A stretch of 64,000 bases of DNA, from NCBI RefSeq assembly GCF_001187785.1, contig NZ_CP012154.1:2536501-2600500 (forward strand). The letters are read 5' to 3'. The position numbers and the translations under genes were made by a program. Numbering within the stretch: the first letter of the stretch is position 1; each line of letters begins with the position of its first letter. Positions 1 through 11,761 of this stretch are shown here, piece by piece. Origin of the DNA: Wenzhouxiangella marina. GTDB lineage: Bacteria > Pseudomonadota > Gammaproteobacteria > Xanthomonadales > Wenzhouxiangellaceae. Under the pieces are notes generated by a model. The model was not told the origin of the DNA, ran no database searches, and saw nothing but the letters and a program-made list of their open reading frames with translations.

Positions 1-2876
1 TCGAACACCATGGCGCCGAGCTCATCCCGGGCAAAGCGGGACACGGCCTGATCGGTGGTCGCCGCCACGTAGAAGCTGTTGCCATCCGGTGCCACGACGA
101 GGTCGGACACGCCATCGAGCAACCGAGCGGGCAGACTGGTGGCGCTGGTCGCCTCGAAGGTGCCCAGCAGGCCGGTGGCCGCGGTGAGGTCGAACACCAG
201 CACTCGGCTGCCGCCACCCGCGTAGAGCTCATCGCCATCCGTGCCCACGGCCAGGGCCGCGAAGGGCACCGATTCGCCGCCGACCAGCGGCGCCGTCGAG
301 GCCGTGGACAGCGGCGTCAGCGACCCGGTCGAGGCATTCACCGAAAACGCGACGATCGCATGGTCGTCCGGCGCCGCCGCGTAGAGATGGTTGCCGTTCG
401 GAGACAGTGCAAGCCGCGTCACGCCACCCAGCAACACTGGATTGGCCGCCACCGCGTCGCGGCTGACGGTCGCCACTGCAGCGATCGCACCCGAGGCTGC
501 GTCGAAGCTGTAGACGCGAATGCTGTCGGCGCCACTTTCGGCGACGTAGAGCACGTCACCTTGCGGATTGAAACGCAGGTCTTCGACCTCGTTGAGGTTG
601 CTCGCCAGCGTGGTCGCCGTGCCCAGCGCTCCCGTGCTCGGGTTGATGGTCTGGCGCAGCAGTCGGCCGCTGCTGCCCTGCTCTGCCGTGACCAGCCAGG
701 CGCCGCCGGGATGGACCGCCACGCTTCGGGGGGCCGTGGCATCCGTTGCGAAGGAGGCATAGGCCAACGCGCCGAAGGCGGCACTGCGAGCCGTGCTTCG
801 ATCGAGCACTGCCACGGCATTGTCGAACTGGCCCGCCACGAACACGAACTCGCGGGACGGGCTGACCACCAGCTGCCGGCCTCCGCCGATGCCGGTCAAG
901 GCCGCATCGTCGGAATCCAGTTCACTCAGGAAGAACGGCTGATTGGGGGATTCGCACTGCCAGCAAGGCACCGTCGCCGAGACCCCGCAGACATCCAGAC
1001 CGCCGCGCAGGTTGGCATCGAAGTCGTCACTCAGGAGCGCCCGGATATCACCGGTCAAGTCACTGGGACCGAAGTTGTCGATGGCGATCTCGTAGGTGAA
1101 GCTCTGGCCCGGCACCACGACCGCCTGGCTGGCGGTCTTGCTGATGGCCAGATCCCAGTCCGCCGCGATGGTCAGATCGAAGGGCGCATCGCTGTTGTTG
1201 GCGGCCGCGGGATCATGGGTGCTCGAGGACACGGTGGCGGTGCCGGATGCGATGTCGCCACTGGCCTGCCCCGGCGTGGGCGGGTTGCGGGGCAAGCGGG
1301 TGCTGACGGCGACGGATGCCGACGCGCCGGACGCCAGGCTGGCGCGCATGCACTCGAAGCTGCCCAGCAGCTGGTTGATCTGGCAGGTCCACCCGCTGCC
1401 ACTGACCGACTGCAGCAAGGAGCCTGCCGGAACGCTGTCGCTCAGGGTCACCGCCTGGGCCGTCGATGGGCCCGCATTGGCGATCGCCACGTTGTAGACG
1501 AAGACCGAGTCGGCATCCTGCGCGGCCACTGGTGCGGTCCGTGGCGTGACCGACAGGTCCGCGGACGGCTCCACGGTCACCTGCACCGCCCCACTGACAT
1601 TGTTGGCCGGCGTCGGCAGACTCTCGGCCGAGCTCACGGTGGCCTGGTTGCCGAGGGTGATGGCGGTTTCGACGGTCGGCGCGGTGATCTCGACGGTCAG
1701 CACCAGCGAGGTCGTGCCATTGTCCGGCGCCAGGCTCAGCGACGAGTTATAGCTGCAATCGAGCTGGCTGGAACTGGCCGGCGGCGTTGGATTCGCCGCG
1801 CAGCTCCAGTTGGGCGCGCCGGCCGTGATACTGATGCTGCCGAGCACGTTGGCGCGGTCGAAGACATCGCTGAGCTGGATGTTCGTTGCCGGCTGCGGGC
1901 CATGGTTCGTGATCGTGTAGGTGTAGCTGATCGGCTGGCCCGAATACGCGGTCGCGCTGCCCGCCGTCTTGGTGACGCGCAGATCGGCCTCGAGGAAGAC
2001 TTCGACGCTGACCGTATCACTGGCGTGCGGGAAGGCGGTGTCGTCCGCATCCGATTCGCCATTGGCGGTGTTGTTGAAATTTCCAGCCGTAGCCGGCGCG
2101 ATCACATCGATCAGCAACTCCGGTGCCGTCGCGCCCGAGGCCAGGTTGGGCGTGTAATCACAGGTCACCTGGTCCAGGCCGACATTGCTGGCGCAGCTCC
2201 AGTCCGGGCTACCGAAATCGCTTTGCGAACTGTCGAAGGTGAAGCCGGCCGGCAGCGAATCTCGCACCTGCACGTTCTGGGCGGCGCTGGGCCCGGCGTT
2301 GCTGACGGACACGGCAAAGCTCAGACCGTCACCGCCGCGAACACTGGCGGAATCGACGCGGTTCGCTCCATCGACGATGGACTTGTCGAGGTTCAGGTCG
2401 GCCACGGCCCGGATCGTGGTGTTGGCCGTATCGGTGTCTTCCTGCGTGCTGGCCACTTCCAGCGAAACCGAATTGGTGGTGGCCGTGTCGCTGATCGGCG
2501 CACCGGCGGTGGCCTGGAGGGTGAAGCTGGAGTTGCCCGTGGGCAGGGCCGCATCGGCCGCGCATTCGACCTGAACCGGCAATCCGGCCAGCTGGGTACA
2601 GGTCCAGCCCGGGGCCGTGGCGCCCGTGTAGGTGACCTGGTTCGGGAAGGTATCGATCACGACCACGTCGGCCAATGCGGCACCGGTGTTGTTGTTCACG
2701 CTGATCGAATACGAGAGACTCGCGCCGGCATCGACCTCGGTCGGCGCGGTCTTTGTGATCGTCTGAGCAGAAACCGACCCGGTCAGAGCCGCCAGAGCCA
2801 GCACCATCCAGCAGCAGCCGGAGCGTGCTGCGCGAACCACGCGAAGCGTGGCGCATCCCTCGTCGAATTGTGACAT
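1..2876 (-). CDS. Secreted DUF11-repeat protein with beta-propeller, C-terminus beyond left edge
   Basis: Read from ATG 2876, the minus-strand frame stays open to base 1, giving at least 958 residues with the C-terminus missing. A hydrophobic stretch ending in VSAQ near residue 38 looks like a signal peptide. Five Ig-like DUF11 repeats follow, seen as starts like DLRVTKTAGSATAYSGQ and N-x-G-P cores with paired cysteines. From about residue 650 the sequence becomes YVTN/lactonase-like propeller blades (LAVGTDGDELYAGG, VAPDGNSFYVAA). GAGGG a few bases before the ATG supports this start; an ATG 4 bases upstream is in another frame and gives only an arginine-rich shadow. DUF11 proteins are typically surface or extracellular; the propeller's ligand is unknown. 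The gene follows the sigma/kinase pair on the same strand after a 184-base gap, so co-regulation is possible but not shown. Confidence 0.85.
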   Translation of the reverse strand, partial: MSQFDEGCATLRVVRAARSGCCWMVLALAALTGSVSAQTITKTAPTEVDAGASLSYSISVNNNTGAALADVVVIDTFPNQVTYTGATAPGWTCTQLAGLPVQVECAADAALPTGNSSFTLQATAGAPISDTATTNSVSLEVASTQEDTDTANTTIRAVADLNLDKSIVDGANRVDSASVRGGDGLSFAVSVSNAGPSAAQNVQVRDSLPAGFTFDSSQSDFGSPDWSCASNVGLDQVTCDYTPNLASGATAPELLIDVIAPATAGNFNNTANGESDADDTAFPHASDTVSVEVFLEADLRVTKTAGSATAYSGQPISYTYTITNHGPQPATNIQLSDVFDRANVLGSISITAGAPNWSCAANPTPPASSSQLDCSYNSSLSLAPDNGTTSLVLTVEITAPTVETAITLGNQATVSSAESLPTPANNVSGAVQVTVEPSADLSVTPRTAPVAAQDADSVFVYNVAIANAGPSTAQAVTLSDSVPAGSLLQSVSGSGWTCQINQLLGSFECMRASLASGASASVAVSTRLPRNPPTPGQASGDIASGTATVSSSTHDPAAANNSDAPFDLTIAADWDLAISKTASQAVVVPGQSFTYEIAIDNFGPSDLTGDIRALLSDDFDANLRGGLDVCGVSATVPCWQCESPNQPFFLSELDSDDAALTGIGGGRQLVVSPSREFVFVAGQFDNAVAVLDRSTARSAAFGALAYASFATDATAPRSVAVHPGGAWLVTAEQGSSGRLLRQTINPSTGALGTATTLASNLNEVEDLRFNPQGDVLYVAESGADSIRVYSFDAASGAIAAVATVSRDAVAANPVLLGGVTRLALSPNGNHLYAAAPDDHAIVAFSVNASTGSLTPLSTASTAPLVGGESVPFAALAVGTDGDELYAGGGSRVLVFDLTAATGLLGTFEATSATSLPARLLDGVSDLVVAPDGNSFYVAATTDQAVSRFARDELGAMVF

Positions 2877-3023
2877 GCATCCCTCAAATATCGAACGGCC
2901 GACGAATCGGTTTCGATGTCGACCGGGTCGGAGGGTATCTGTGCATAGACCCCCCCAGGTTTCACAACCTTACATGAGGACCTAGCGTCACTGAAAGCAG
3001 AATTGTGACAAAGCCCCCAGAAC

Positions 3024-3045
3024 GAATCCCGACAATCCGGGATTC
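3024..3045 (-). terminator. Hairpin after the kinase gene, possible weak terminator
   Basis: GAATCCCG (3024-3031) pairs with CGGGATTC (3038-3045) across a 6-base loop, 16 bases past the kinase stop. No clear T-run follows on the minus strand, so termination is uncertain. Confidence 0.3.
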
Positions 3046-3060
3046 AGCACCGCCCGGGCT

Positions 3061-5775
3061 TCAGGAATCCCGCTGGAACCAGCACTCGCGCAGGACGTCG
3101 CCGCGCCGCAGGCACTGCAGCTGTCGAGCCGCATAGGAACCCGGGGCCAGATGCTCCTCGACCAGGGGCGCCAGTTCGATCAGACGCTCATCGGCAGACG
3201 CGTGTTCGCCCTGGAGCCGGTCGATGCGAACGCCTTCGAGGGCCCAGGCGGCCGCGAGGGGATGATCTTCGCCCAGGGCCCGCCCGTAGTCGCCGAGCAG
3301 GGCCTCGAGTTCGGCCCGGGCGCGAGCGAGCTCACCGAGCTCGATCCAGTTGCGAATGCGCTGACCGCGAATGGTCAGCATCCACCAGTTGGTCGGCTGA
3401 AGATGCGCCGAGAGGGCCTCATGGACTGCGTCCAGGCGCTCGGCAGCCCCTTGATAATCCCCACGAGCCCAGGCCAGGAAGCCGTACAGGCTCTGCGAGT
3501 ACAGGGTCGCCGGGTGGCCCTCGCCTCGCTGCGAAGTCCAGCCCGCCACGGCCTGATCGATCAGCGCCTCGGCCTCATCGAACCGTCCGGTCCGGATCAG
3601 CAGGCGGGCCAGGTTGTGACGCGCCCGGGCGACCGAGACGTGCTCCGGGCCCAGCGCCTGCTCGCGCAGCGCCAGGGACTGGCGGAACAGGGGTTCGGCC
3701 TGGGCCAGTTCGCCTCGATCCTCATGTGCCGAGGCGAGGTTGTTGAGGTAGCTGGCCGATTCGATCTCCGGACCGCCGCTGATGGCCTGAAGCTCGATCG
3801 CGCGACGATAGGCCCCGATCGCCTCGTCGAAGCGCCCCCGGTCATGGAACATGCTGCCTTGCTCGTTGTAATCATGATGCAGACCCGGATGATCGGCGCC
3901 GAAGATCCGTACCCGGAGATCCATGCTCGCCTGCATGCTCTGACGGGCGGCCTCGTAGTCCCCGAGCCGAACCTGAGCCTGGGCCAGCAGGGACAGGGTG
4001 ACGGCATAGCTCGGCGTATCGGCCATGCCGGTCCGCTGCTTGGCGACCAGCGAGGCGCGGAAATGAGAGGCGGCCGATTCCCAGTCACCCTTTGCGTTTT
4101 CAGCCAGCGCCAGGTTGTGGAGCATCCGCCCGGCCGCCACCTCGTCGCCGGAGCGCCGATGGACATCGACCAACTCGGCAAATACCGTGGCCGCCGATTC
4201 GGCCTGACCGACTTCGAGCAGCCAGAGCGCGTGGTGATTGCGCCCTTCGTTGATGACCGACGAAGGCAGGTCAGGATAGGCCTCGATCATTTCATCGACG
4301 CCGGCCAGCACCGGACCCGCGGCATCGATCTCCTCGCTGATGATCAGCTGATAACCAAGCAGGCTTCGTGCGCGAAGGCGCGTGGCCGGCACCTCGCTCA
4401 AGCCCGCCAGTTCGAGCAATTCCACGGCCCGCTCATGATCCTCCAGGCGCACGTAGACCTCGCCCAGGGCCAGCGCCATGCGAGCCCGAAGCTCCGGCGC
4501 CAGGTCGCTGCCGCGAGTCACCCTGGCGTAGGAGCGATCGACGATCTCGCGGACGCTCACGTCCCGCCCCCGCGACTGGCCCGGCTCGGCGGCGGCGATG
4601 GCGTCGAGGAGGAAATCGAGCACCTGCTCGCCGTGCCTGGCCTCGATCAAGGCGCGCGATTCGGCGTCCCGGGCCCGGCGGTTGTCGTCCAGCCAGCCCC
4701 AGCTGACGACGGCCATCAGCAGGCCGGCAGCGGTGGCAAGGACCGCCATCGCTCGATGCCGGCGTAGAAACCTCGAGGCCTGATAGACCGGCGTGGCCGG
4801 CCGCGCCAGCACCGGGCGGCGCTCTAGGAAGCGAAGCAGGTCCGCGCGCAAGCCCGCGGCCGACAGATAGCGACTCCCCGGGTCCTCGCGGGTTGCCATC
4901 TCCAGGATGGCGCACAGATCGCGGGGCAGGCGCGCCTCCGGTGCCTGCCCCTCCCGGGCCAGGACCTCGAACAGGCGGCCCAGGCTGTAGATGTCACTCG
5001 CGGTGGTCACGGCCTGACCGGCCAGCTGCTCCGGGCTGGCGAAGCCCGGGGTATAGCCGACCTCATCGGCGTCGGGTTCCACGTCATCCAGGGCGCGCGC
5101 GATACCGAAATCGACGAGCACCGGCTCACCCTGCTCGGTGACCAGCACGTTGCCGGGCTTGATGTCGCGGTGGATGATCAGGTGCTGGTGGGCGTGGTGG
5201 ATGGCATCGCAGAGCGCCATCATCATCCGGACCCGCGCCTCGAGTCCGGGCGACCGCTCGCGCAGCCATGCCCGCAAGGCCTGGCCATCGATGAAATCCA
5301 TCACCAGGTAGGGCTGCCCGTCCTCGATCGTCCCACCGTCGAGCAGGCGGGCGATATTGGGGTGCTGCAGTTCGGCCAGGATCTGGCGCTCCCGGCGAAA
5401 CCGCTCCATGGCGCCCTCACCGGCAAAGCCTCGAATCACCTTGATGGCAACGCGCTGGGAATACTCCTGATCATCGCGCTCGGCGAGATAGACCTCACCC
5501 ATTCCACCCTGCCCGATCCGACGCACGATGCGGTAGGGACCGAGGCGGCGATCCTCGCCCAGACCGGGGTGACTGAAATCCGCTGCCGCGCGGCTGACCA
5601 CCTGATCGATGGTGCGCGTCTCGTCGCCGGAGCAGGCAAGCAGCCGGGCGACCTCCTCGAGCAGGGCAGGATCCGTGCCGGCCTGCGCCTGCAGCCAGGC
5701 TTCACGTTGCTCCGCCGGCTGTTCGAGGGCACCGTGGAACAGGGCCTCGATGCGCGACCATCGCGTCTTGCTCAC
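3061..5775 (-). CDS. Transmembrane Ser/Thr protein kinase with TPR sensor region
   Basis: 904 residues from GTG 5775, which overlaps the TGA of the upstream sigma gene (GTGA), indicating coupled translation. An in-frame extension upstream only shadows the sigma gene. A Hanks-type kinase domain occupies about residues 80-320: glycine loop IGQGGMGEVYLAE (87-99), catalytic lysine in VAIKVI (K112), HRDIKPGN (D204), DFG (222-224). One membrane segment (about 342-361) separates it from a long tetratricopeptide region that should lie outside the cytoplasm and could bind a peptide or protein signal. Kinases of this build are commonly paired with ECF-like sigma factors, and the kinase probably controls that factor by phosphorylation, although no substrate is visible here. 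The secreted DUF11 gene just downstream is a plausible target. Confidence 0.9.
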   Translation of the reverse strand: MSKTRWSRIEALFHGALEQPAEQREAWLQAQAGTDPALLEEVARLLACSGDETRTIDQVVSRAAADFSHPGLGEDRRLGPYRIVRRIGQGGMGEVYLAERDDQEYSQRVAIKVIRGFAGEGAMERFRRERQILAELQHPNIARLLDGGTIEDGQPYLVMDFIDGQALRAWLRERSPGLEARVRMMMALCDAIHHAHQHLIIHRDIKPGNVLVTEQGEPVLVDFGIARALDDVEPDADEVGYTPGFASPEQLAGQAVTTASDIYSLGRLFEVLAREGQAPEARLPRDLCAILEMATREDPGSRYLSAAGLRADLLRFLERRPVLARPATPVYQASRFLRRHRAMAVLATAAGLLMAVVSWGWLDDNRRARDAESRALIEARHGEQVLDFLLDAIAAAEPGQSRGRDVSVREIVDRSYARVTRGSDLAPELRARMALALGEVYVRLEDHERAVELLELAGLSEVPATRLRARSLLGYQLIISEEIDAAGPVLAGVDEMIEAYPDLPSSVINEGRNHHALWLLEVGQAESAATVFAELVDVHRRSGDEVAAGRMLHNLALAENAKGDWESAASHFRASLVAKQRTGMADTPSYAVTLSLLAQAQVRLGDYEAARQSMQASMDLRVRIFGADHPGLHHDYNEQGSMFHDRGRFDEAIGAYRRAIELQAISGGPEIESASYLNNLASAHEDRGELAQAEPLFRQSLALREQALGPEHVSVARARHNLARLLIRTGRFDEAEALIDQAVAGWTSQRGEGHPATLYSQSLYGFLAWARGDYQGAAERLDAVHEALSAHLQPTNWWMLTIRGQRIRNWIELGELARARAELEALLGDYGRALGEDHPLAAAWALEGVRIDRLQGEHASADERLIELAPLVEEHLAPGSYAARQLQCLRRGDVLRECWFQRDS

Positions 5776-6347
5776 GACGCTTCCAGCTCCGCCCGGAGCC
5801 AGGCACGACCGAGCTTGAGGTCCCGGTCGACGGTGCGCCGCGAGATGTCGAGAATCCGGGCCACCGCATCCTGGGTCAGGCCCCCGAAGTAGCAGAGCTC
5901 CAGGGCACGGGCGATGCGCTCGCTGCGCTCGGCCAGGCGCGTCAGGGCCTCGTCGAGGGCCAGCAGATCCGTGCTCGGGGCGGGCGTGCTGGCGTCGCAG
6001 TCCTCGAGCTCGATCTGGATCTGACCACCGCCGCGTTTCTGGCGCGCTCTCGAGCGCGCATGATCGACCAGCAGGCGGCGCATGACCTGGGCCACGAGCG
6101 CATAGAAGTGGTCGCGGCCCTGCCACTCGATGTCGACGGAATCGAGGCTGATGAACGCCTCGTGCACCAGGGCCGTGGGTTGCAGGGTGTGATTGCCCCG
6201 CTCACGCCGGAACTGCTGATCGGCGAGCTGATGCAGACGATCATAGACCCGAGCCAGCAGCTGATCGCGCGCCCGCTCGTCGCCCTGGCTCCAGTGTCGG
6301 AGCAGCTGGGTGATTTCGCTGGAATCGGCGGGGCCGCCAAGCGTCAT
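5772..6347 (-). CDS. ECF-like RNA polymerase sigma factor
   Basis: 191 residues with a sigma-70 region 2 (VYDRLHQLADQQFRRERG, then TALVHEAFISL) and a region 4 helix-turn-helix (LCYFGGLTQDAVARILDISR). The PTALVHEAF signature is typical of the ECF-like family found next to TPR protein kinases (the TIGR02999 type, from memory). It should direct RNA polymerase to a small regulon. No anti-sigma gene is adjacent; the kinase overlapping its 3' end is the likely regulator. The ATG at 6347 gives a normal family length. It lies 57 bases after tgt on the same strand, so read-through from queA-tgt is possible. Confidence 0.9.
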   Translation of the reverse strand: MTLGGPADSSEITQLLRHWSQGDERARDQLLARVYDRLHQLADQQFRRERGNHTLQPTALVHEAFISLDSVDIEWQGRDHFYALVAQVMRRLLVDHARSRARQKRGGGQIQIELEDCDASTPAPSTDLLALDEALTRLAERSERIARALELCYFGGLTQDAVARILDISRRTVDRDLKLGRAWLRAELEAS

Positions 6348-6403
6348 TCTGGGTTCATCTGCGGCTAGCCCACATCATTCATGAGTTCGCTCGGGCGCTC
6401 GTC

Positions 6404-8582
<2,179 letters not shown>

Positions 8583-8724
8583 GCGTAGCTTCAGCCCATG
8601 GCCGATATCGAAAACGAACAGCATCTTAGTGTAAACCGAGAAGGCCGCTGAACGTCGTGAAATCGGACCTTCTCCCTCGCCGGGTCTGGCATTCGTCGCC
8701 CGCTTGCGGCAGACTTGAGCGCCC

Positions 8725-9741
8725 ATGGATCCGACCCTTCCCATCATCGATCTGCACAGCCACCTGCTCCCCGAGCAGCTGCCGGCCATGGACGCGCCCG
8801 GATTTCCGCGTCTGGAAGGCAATGGCGAGCGCCGCAACATCACCATCGATGGGAAATTCTTCCGCGCCGTCGATCGCACGGCCTGGGACATCGAGCATCG
8901 CATCGAACACTATGCGCAGGCCGGTGTCGGCATCCAGGTGGTCTGCACCGTGCCCGTGCTGTTCAGCTATCACCTGCCCGCCGGACCGGCCTCGCAGTTC
9001 GCCCGGGCGCTCAATGACCAGATCGCCGAACAGCAGCAACGCCACCCGAAGCACGTGATCGCACTGGGCACCCTGCCCCTGCAGGACACGGAACTGGCCA
9101 TCAACGAGGCCGAGCATCTGGCCCACGACCTCGGCCTGCCCGGCGTCCAGATCGGCTCGAACATCAACGACCGCAATCTCGACGATCCGGAATTGTTCGA
9201 GGTGTTCGCGGCCTGTCAGGACCTGGGCCTGTCGGTGCTGGTCCATCCCTGGAACATGATGGGCAAGGAACACATGCCCGACTACTGGCTGCCCTGGCTG
9301 GTCGGCATGCCCGCCGAGCTGTCCCGCGCCATCTGCTCGATGATCTTCGGCGGCGTGCTGGAACGACTCCCCGATCTGCGCGTCTGCTTCGCCCACGGTG
9401 GCGGATCCTTCCCGTTCACGATCGGGCGCATCGAGCACGGCTTCAATATGCGCCCGGACCTGGTGGCGACGAGGAACCCGGTCAATCCGCGCGACTACCT
9501 CGGCCGCTTCTGGGTCGATTCGGTCACCCACGACCCGAAAGCCCTGGCCTATCTGATCGAGGTCATGGGCGAGGATCGGGTGACCCTGGGCACCGACTAC
9601 CCGTTCCCCCTCGGCGAGCAGGACCCCGGCTCGACGATCCGTGCCCTGGACCCCGCCCCCGAGCTGCGCGAGAAGCTGTTCTGGCGCAACGCGCTGGAAT
9701 TTCTCGATCTGTCACCGGAACGCTTCGGGCTGGGCGAATGA
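8725..9741 (+). CDS. 2-amino-3-carboxymuconate-6-semialdehyde decarboxylase
   Basis: 338 residues of the amidohydrolase-2 family. ACMSD removes CO2 from the ring-cleavage product of 3-hydroxyanthranilate, steering carbon to catabolism rather than quinolinate/NAD. Metal ligands expected for the family are visible: H11 and H13 in DLHSHLLP, H174 in VHPWNMMG, H224 in FAHGGG and D291 in LGTDYPFPLGE. The Trp/Asn-rich HPWNMMG segment is characteristic of ACMSD. It opens the kynurenine gene run and overlaps the next gene by ATGA. No tryptophan dioxygenase or 3-hydroxyanthranilate dioxygenase gene lies in this window, so the pathway must be completed elsewhere. Confidence 0.9.
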   Translation: MDPTLPIIDLHSHLLPEQLPAMDAPGFPRLEGNGERRNITIDGKFFRAVDRTAWDIEHRIEHYAQAGVGIQVVCTVPVLFSYHLPAGPASQFARALNDQIAEQQQRHPKHVIALGTLPLQDTELAINEAEHLAHDLGLPGVQIGSNINDRNLDDPELFEVFAACQDLGLSVLVHPWNMMGKEHMPDYWLPWLVGMPAELSRAICSMIFGGVLERLPDLRVCFAHGGGSFPFTIGRIEHGFNMRPDLVATRNPVNPRDYLGRFWVDSVTHDPKALAYLIEVMGEDRVTLGTDYPFPLGEQDPGSTIRALDPAPELREKLFWRNALEFLDLSPERFGLGE

Positions 9742-10505
9742 TCGTCGAGCTCGAGATGGCCGGCCGCGCCCGCCGCGTGGACCTGTCGGCTGGCATCGCG
9801 CTGGGCATCCCGATCGGCGAGGACGGCCGCCATCCCCGCTTCTTCGTCGATGGGCCGGCGCGCTTCAGCCCGCTCGAGGTGGGAGGGTTCTGCGGCCGGG
9901 TGCAGCATGGGGGCAGCTGCAATGCCGACCGCATCGATTTCGTTCCGCACTGTCATGGCACGCACACCGAGGGCGCGGGACACGTGCTGCCCGGACGCCA
10001 GGCGGTCGACGCCGAGCTCAACCAGGCGCTGATTCCGGCAAGCCTGATCACCGTTCGTCCCGAAGCCGGCGAGACGGGCCGCTCGCCCTGCATCCGGGAC
10101 TCGGCCCTGCAGTGGCCCGCCAGCAGCCGCGCCCTGATCATCCGCACCCTGCCCAATGGCGCCGACAAGCGCGAGCGCGACTACGCCAAGGCACCGCCCT
10201 ACCCACTGCTCGAACCAGAGGCCGTGGCAAGGATGGCGGCGAGCGGCATCGACCATCTGTTGATCGACACGCCGTCGCTCGACGGCAGCGACGAGGAACA
10301 GCTGCTCCGCCATCGCCTGTTCTGGGGCCTGGACCCCGAGTCGAGTTCCCCGAGCCTACCTGAAGCTCGACGATCGGCCACCGTGACCGAAATGATCTTC
10401 GTCCCCGACCACGCCGCTGACGGTGACTACCTGCTGCACCTGGGCCTGAGCAATCTGGTCGGTGACGCGACGCCCTCCTGCCCCATCCTGTACCCGATGA
10501 CATGA
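9738..10505 (+). CDS. Cyclase-family metal hydrolase, likely kynurenine formamidase
   Basis: 255 residues of the cyclase/KynB-like fold. The metal-binding signature H-G-T-H-x-E is present (H73, H76, E78), and IDHLLIDTPSLDG resembles the IDTPSLDP block of KynB. From its position between ACMSD and kynureninase the likely reaction is hydrolysis of N-formylkynurenine to kynurenine. It belongs to a cyclase subfamily that differs from classical KynB (HGTHTE instead of HTGAHVD), so the substrate is an inference from context. Four-base ATGA overlaps join it to both neighbours, implying translational coupling. Confidence 0.78.
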   Translation: MIVELEMAGRARRVDLSAGIALGIPIGEDGRHPRFFVDGPARFSPLEVGGFCGRVQHGGSCNADRIDFVPHCHGTHTEGAGHVLPGRQAVDAELNQALIPASLITVRPEAGETGRSPCIRDSALQWPASSRALIIRTLPNGADKRERDYAKAPPYPLLEPEAVARMAASGIDHLLIDTPSLDGSDEEQLLRHRLFWGLDPESSSPSLPEARRSATVTEMIFVPDHAADGDYLLHLGLSNLVGDATPSCPILYPMT

Positions 10506-11761
10506 GCATCCACCGCACCGATACCGATTACCAAGCCGGCGACTTCCGCGAGCGCTTCCGCATCCCGCCGGGCCCCGATGGCGAGGACTGCCTGTATTTC
10601 TGCGGCAACTCCCTGGGCCTGCAGCCGCAGGCCTCGGCCGATGCCGTGACCGCCGAGCTGGAGCGCTGGGCCGGGCTGGGCGTGGCCGGGCATTTCGACG
10701 GCCCACTGGCCTGGATGCCCTACCACCGTCTGGCCACCGATCATCTGGCCCGCCTGGTCGGTGCGAAGCGTCACGAGGTCGTGGCGATGAACTCCCTGAC
10801 CGTCAACCTGCACCTGATGATGGTCAGCTTCTTCCGTCCCAGCGGCGCTCGCCGACGCATCGTGATCGAGCGCGGCGCCTTTCCCTCCGATCGCCATGCG
10901 GTGGCCTCGCAGCTCGAATTCCACGGCCTGGACCAGGACAGGGATCTGGTCGAATTGGCGCCCCGCCGCGATGGCCTGCTGCACGAAGAGGACCTGGAGG
11001 ATTATCTGGAGCGTTTCGGTGATCAGGTCGCCCTCGTGCTCTGGCCCGGCGTGCAGTACGCCACCGGCCAGGCCTTCGATATGGAGCGCATCGCCCGGGC
11101 ATGCCAGCGTGCCGGCGTGATGCTGGGTCTGGACCTGGCCCATGCCGTCGGCAACCTGCCGCTGGAACTCAACGCCTGGGGCTGTGATTTCGCGGTCTGG
11201 TGTTCCTACAAGTACCTCAATGCCGGCCCCGGCGCCGTCGCCGGCTGCTTCGTCCACGAACGCCATGCCAAGGACACCCGTCCACGCTTTGCCGGCTGGT
11301 GGGGTCACGACGAGAAGACACGATTCCGGATGGGGCCCGACTTCGAGCCGATGCGGGGCGCCGAAGGCTGGCAGTTGTCGAACCCGCCGGTGCTCGCCCT
11401 GGCCGCGCTCTGGCCTTCGCTGGAGATCTTCAGCGAAGCCGGGATTCAGAACCTGCGACAGGCTTCCCTGGCGATGACCGGGCATCTGGCGCAACGGATC
11501 AATGACGAACTCGCCGACACCCTGCAGATCCTCACGCCGATGGAGCCCCATCGGCGCGGCTGCCAGCTCAGCCTGCGCGTCCGCAGCGGTCGCCACGACG
11601 GTCGCCTGCTGTTCGAACGTCTCGAAGGGCACGGCGTGATCGCCGACTGGCGCGAACCGGACATCATCCGGGTCGCCCCCGTCCCGCTCTACAACCGCAT
11701 CGAGGACTGCGACCGCCTGATCGACATGATCAAGCAGCTGCGACCGGGAGGACGCGCATGA
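10502..11761 (+). CDS. kynU: Kynureninase
   Basis: 419 residues, the normal length for this PLP enzyme. It cleaves kynurenine or 3-hydroxykynurenine to (3-hydroxy)anthranilate and alanine. The Schiff-base lysine is K237 in CSYKYLNAGPG, preceded by the D211/H214 pair in LDLAHAVGN. The N-terminal YFCGNSLGLQP block and the C-terminal DWREPDIIRVAPVPLYN block are diagnostic. The start overlaps the preceding TGA, and its own TGA overlaps the kmo start, so the four genes form one unit. Confidence 0.96.
   Translation: MSIHRTDTDYQAGDFRERFRIPPGPDGEDCLYFCGNSLGLQPQASADAVTAELERWAGLGVAGHFDGPLAWMPYHRLATDHLARLVGAKRHEVVAMNSLTVNLHLMMVSFFRPSGARRRIVIERGAFPSDRHAVASQLEFHGLDQDRDLVELAPRRDGLLHEEDLEDYLERFGDQVALVLWPGVQYATGQAFDMERIARACQRAGVMLGLDLAHAVGNLPLELNAWGCDFAVWCSYKYLNAGPGAVAGCFVHERHAKDTRPRFAGWWGHDEKTRFRMGPDFEPMRGAEGWQLSNPPVLALAALWPSLEIFSEAGIQNLRQASLAMTGHLAQRINDELADTLQILTPMEPHRRGCQLSLRVRSGRHDGRLLFERLEGHGVIADWREPDIIRVAPVPLYNRIEDCDRLIDMIKQLRPGGRA

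Noticed and set aside
360-2873. An 837-codon plus-strand open frame, arginine- and glycine-rich
   Set aside because: It is antisense to the DUF11/propeller gene. The minus-strand frame shows repeats, a signal peptide and a propeller; this one shows no domain.
5776-6126. N-terminal extension of the TPR kinase through the sigma gene
   Set aside because: It is the out-of-frame shadow of the sigma factor and Pro/Arg/Gly-rich. The GTGA overlap at 5775 gives the normal kinase N-terminus.
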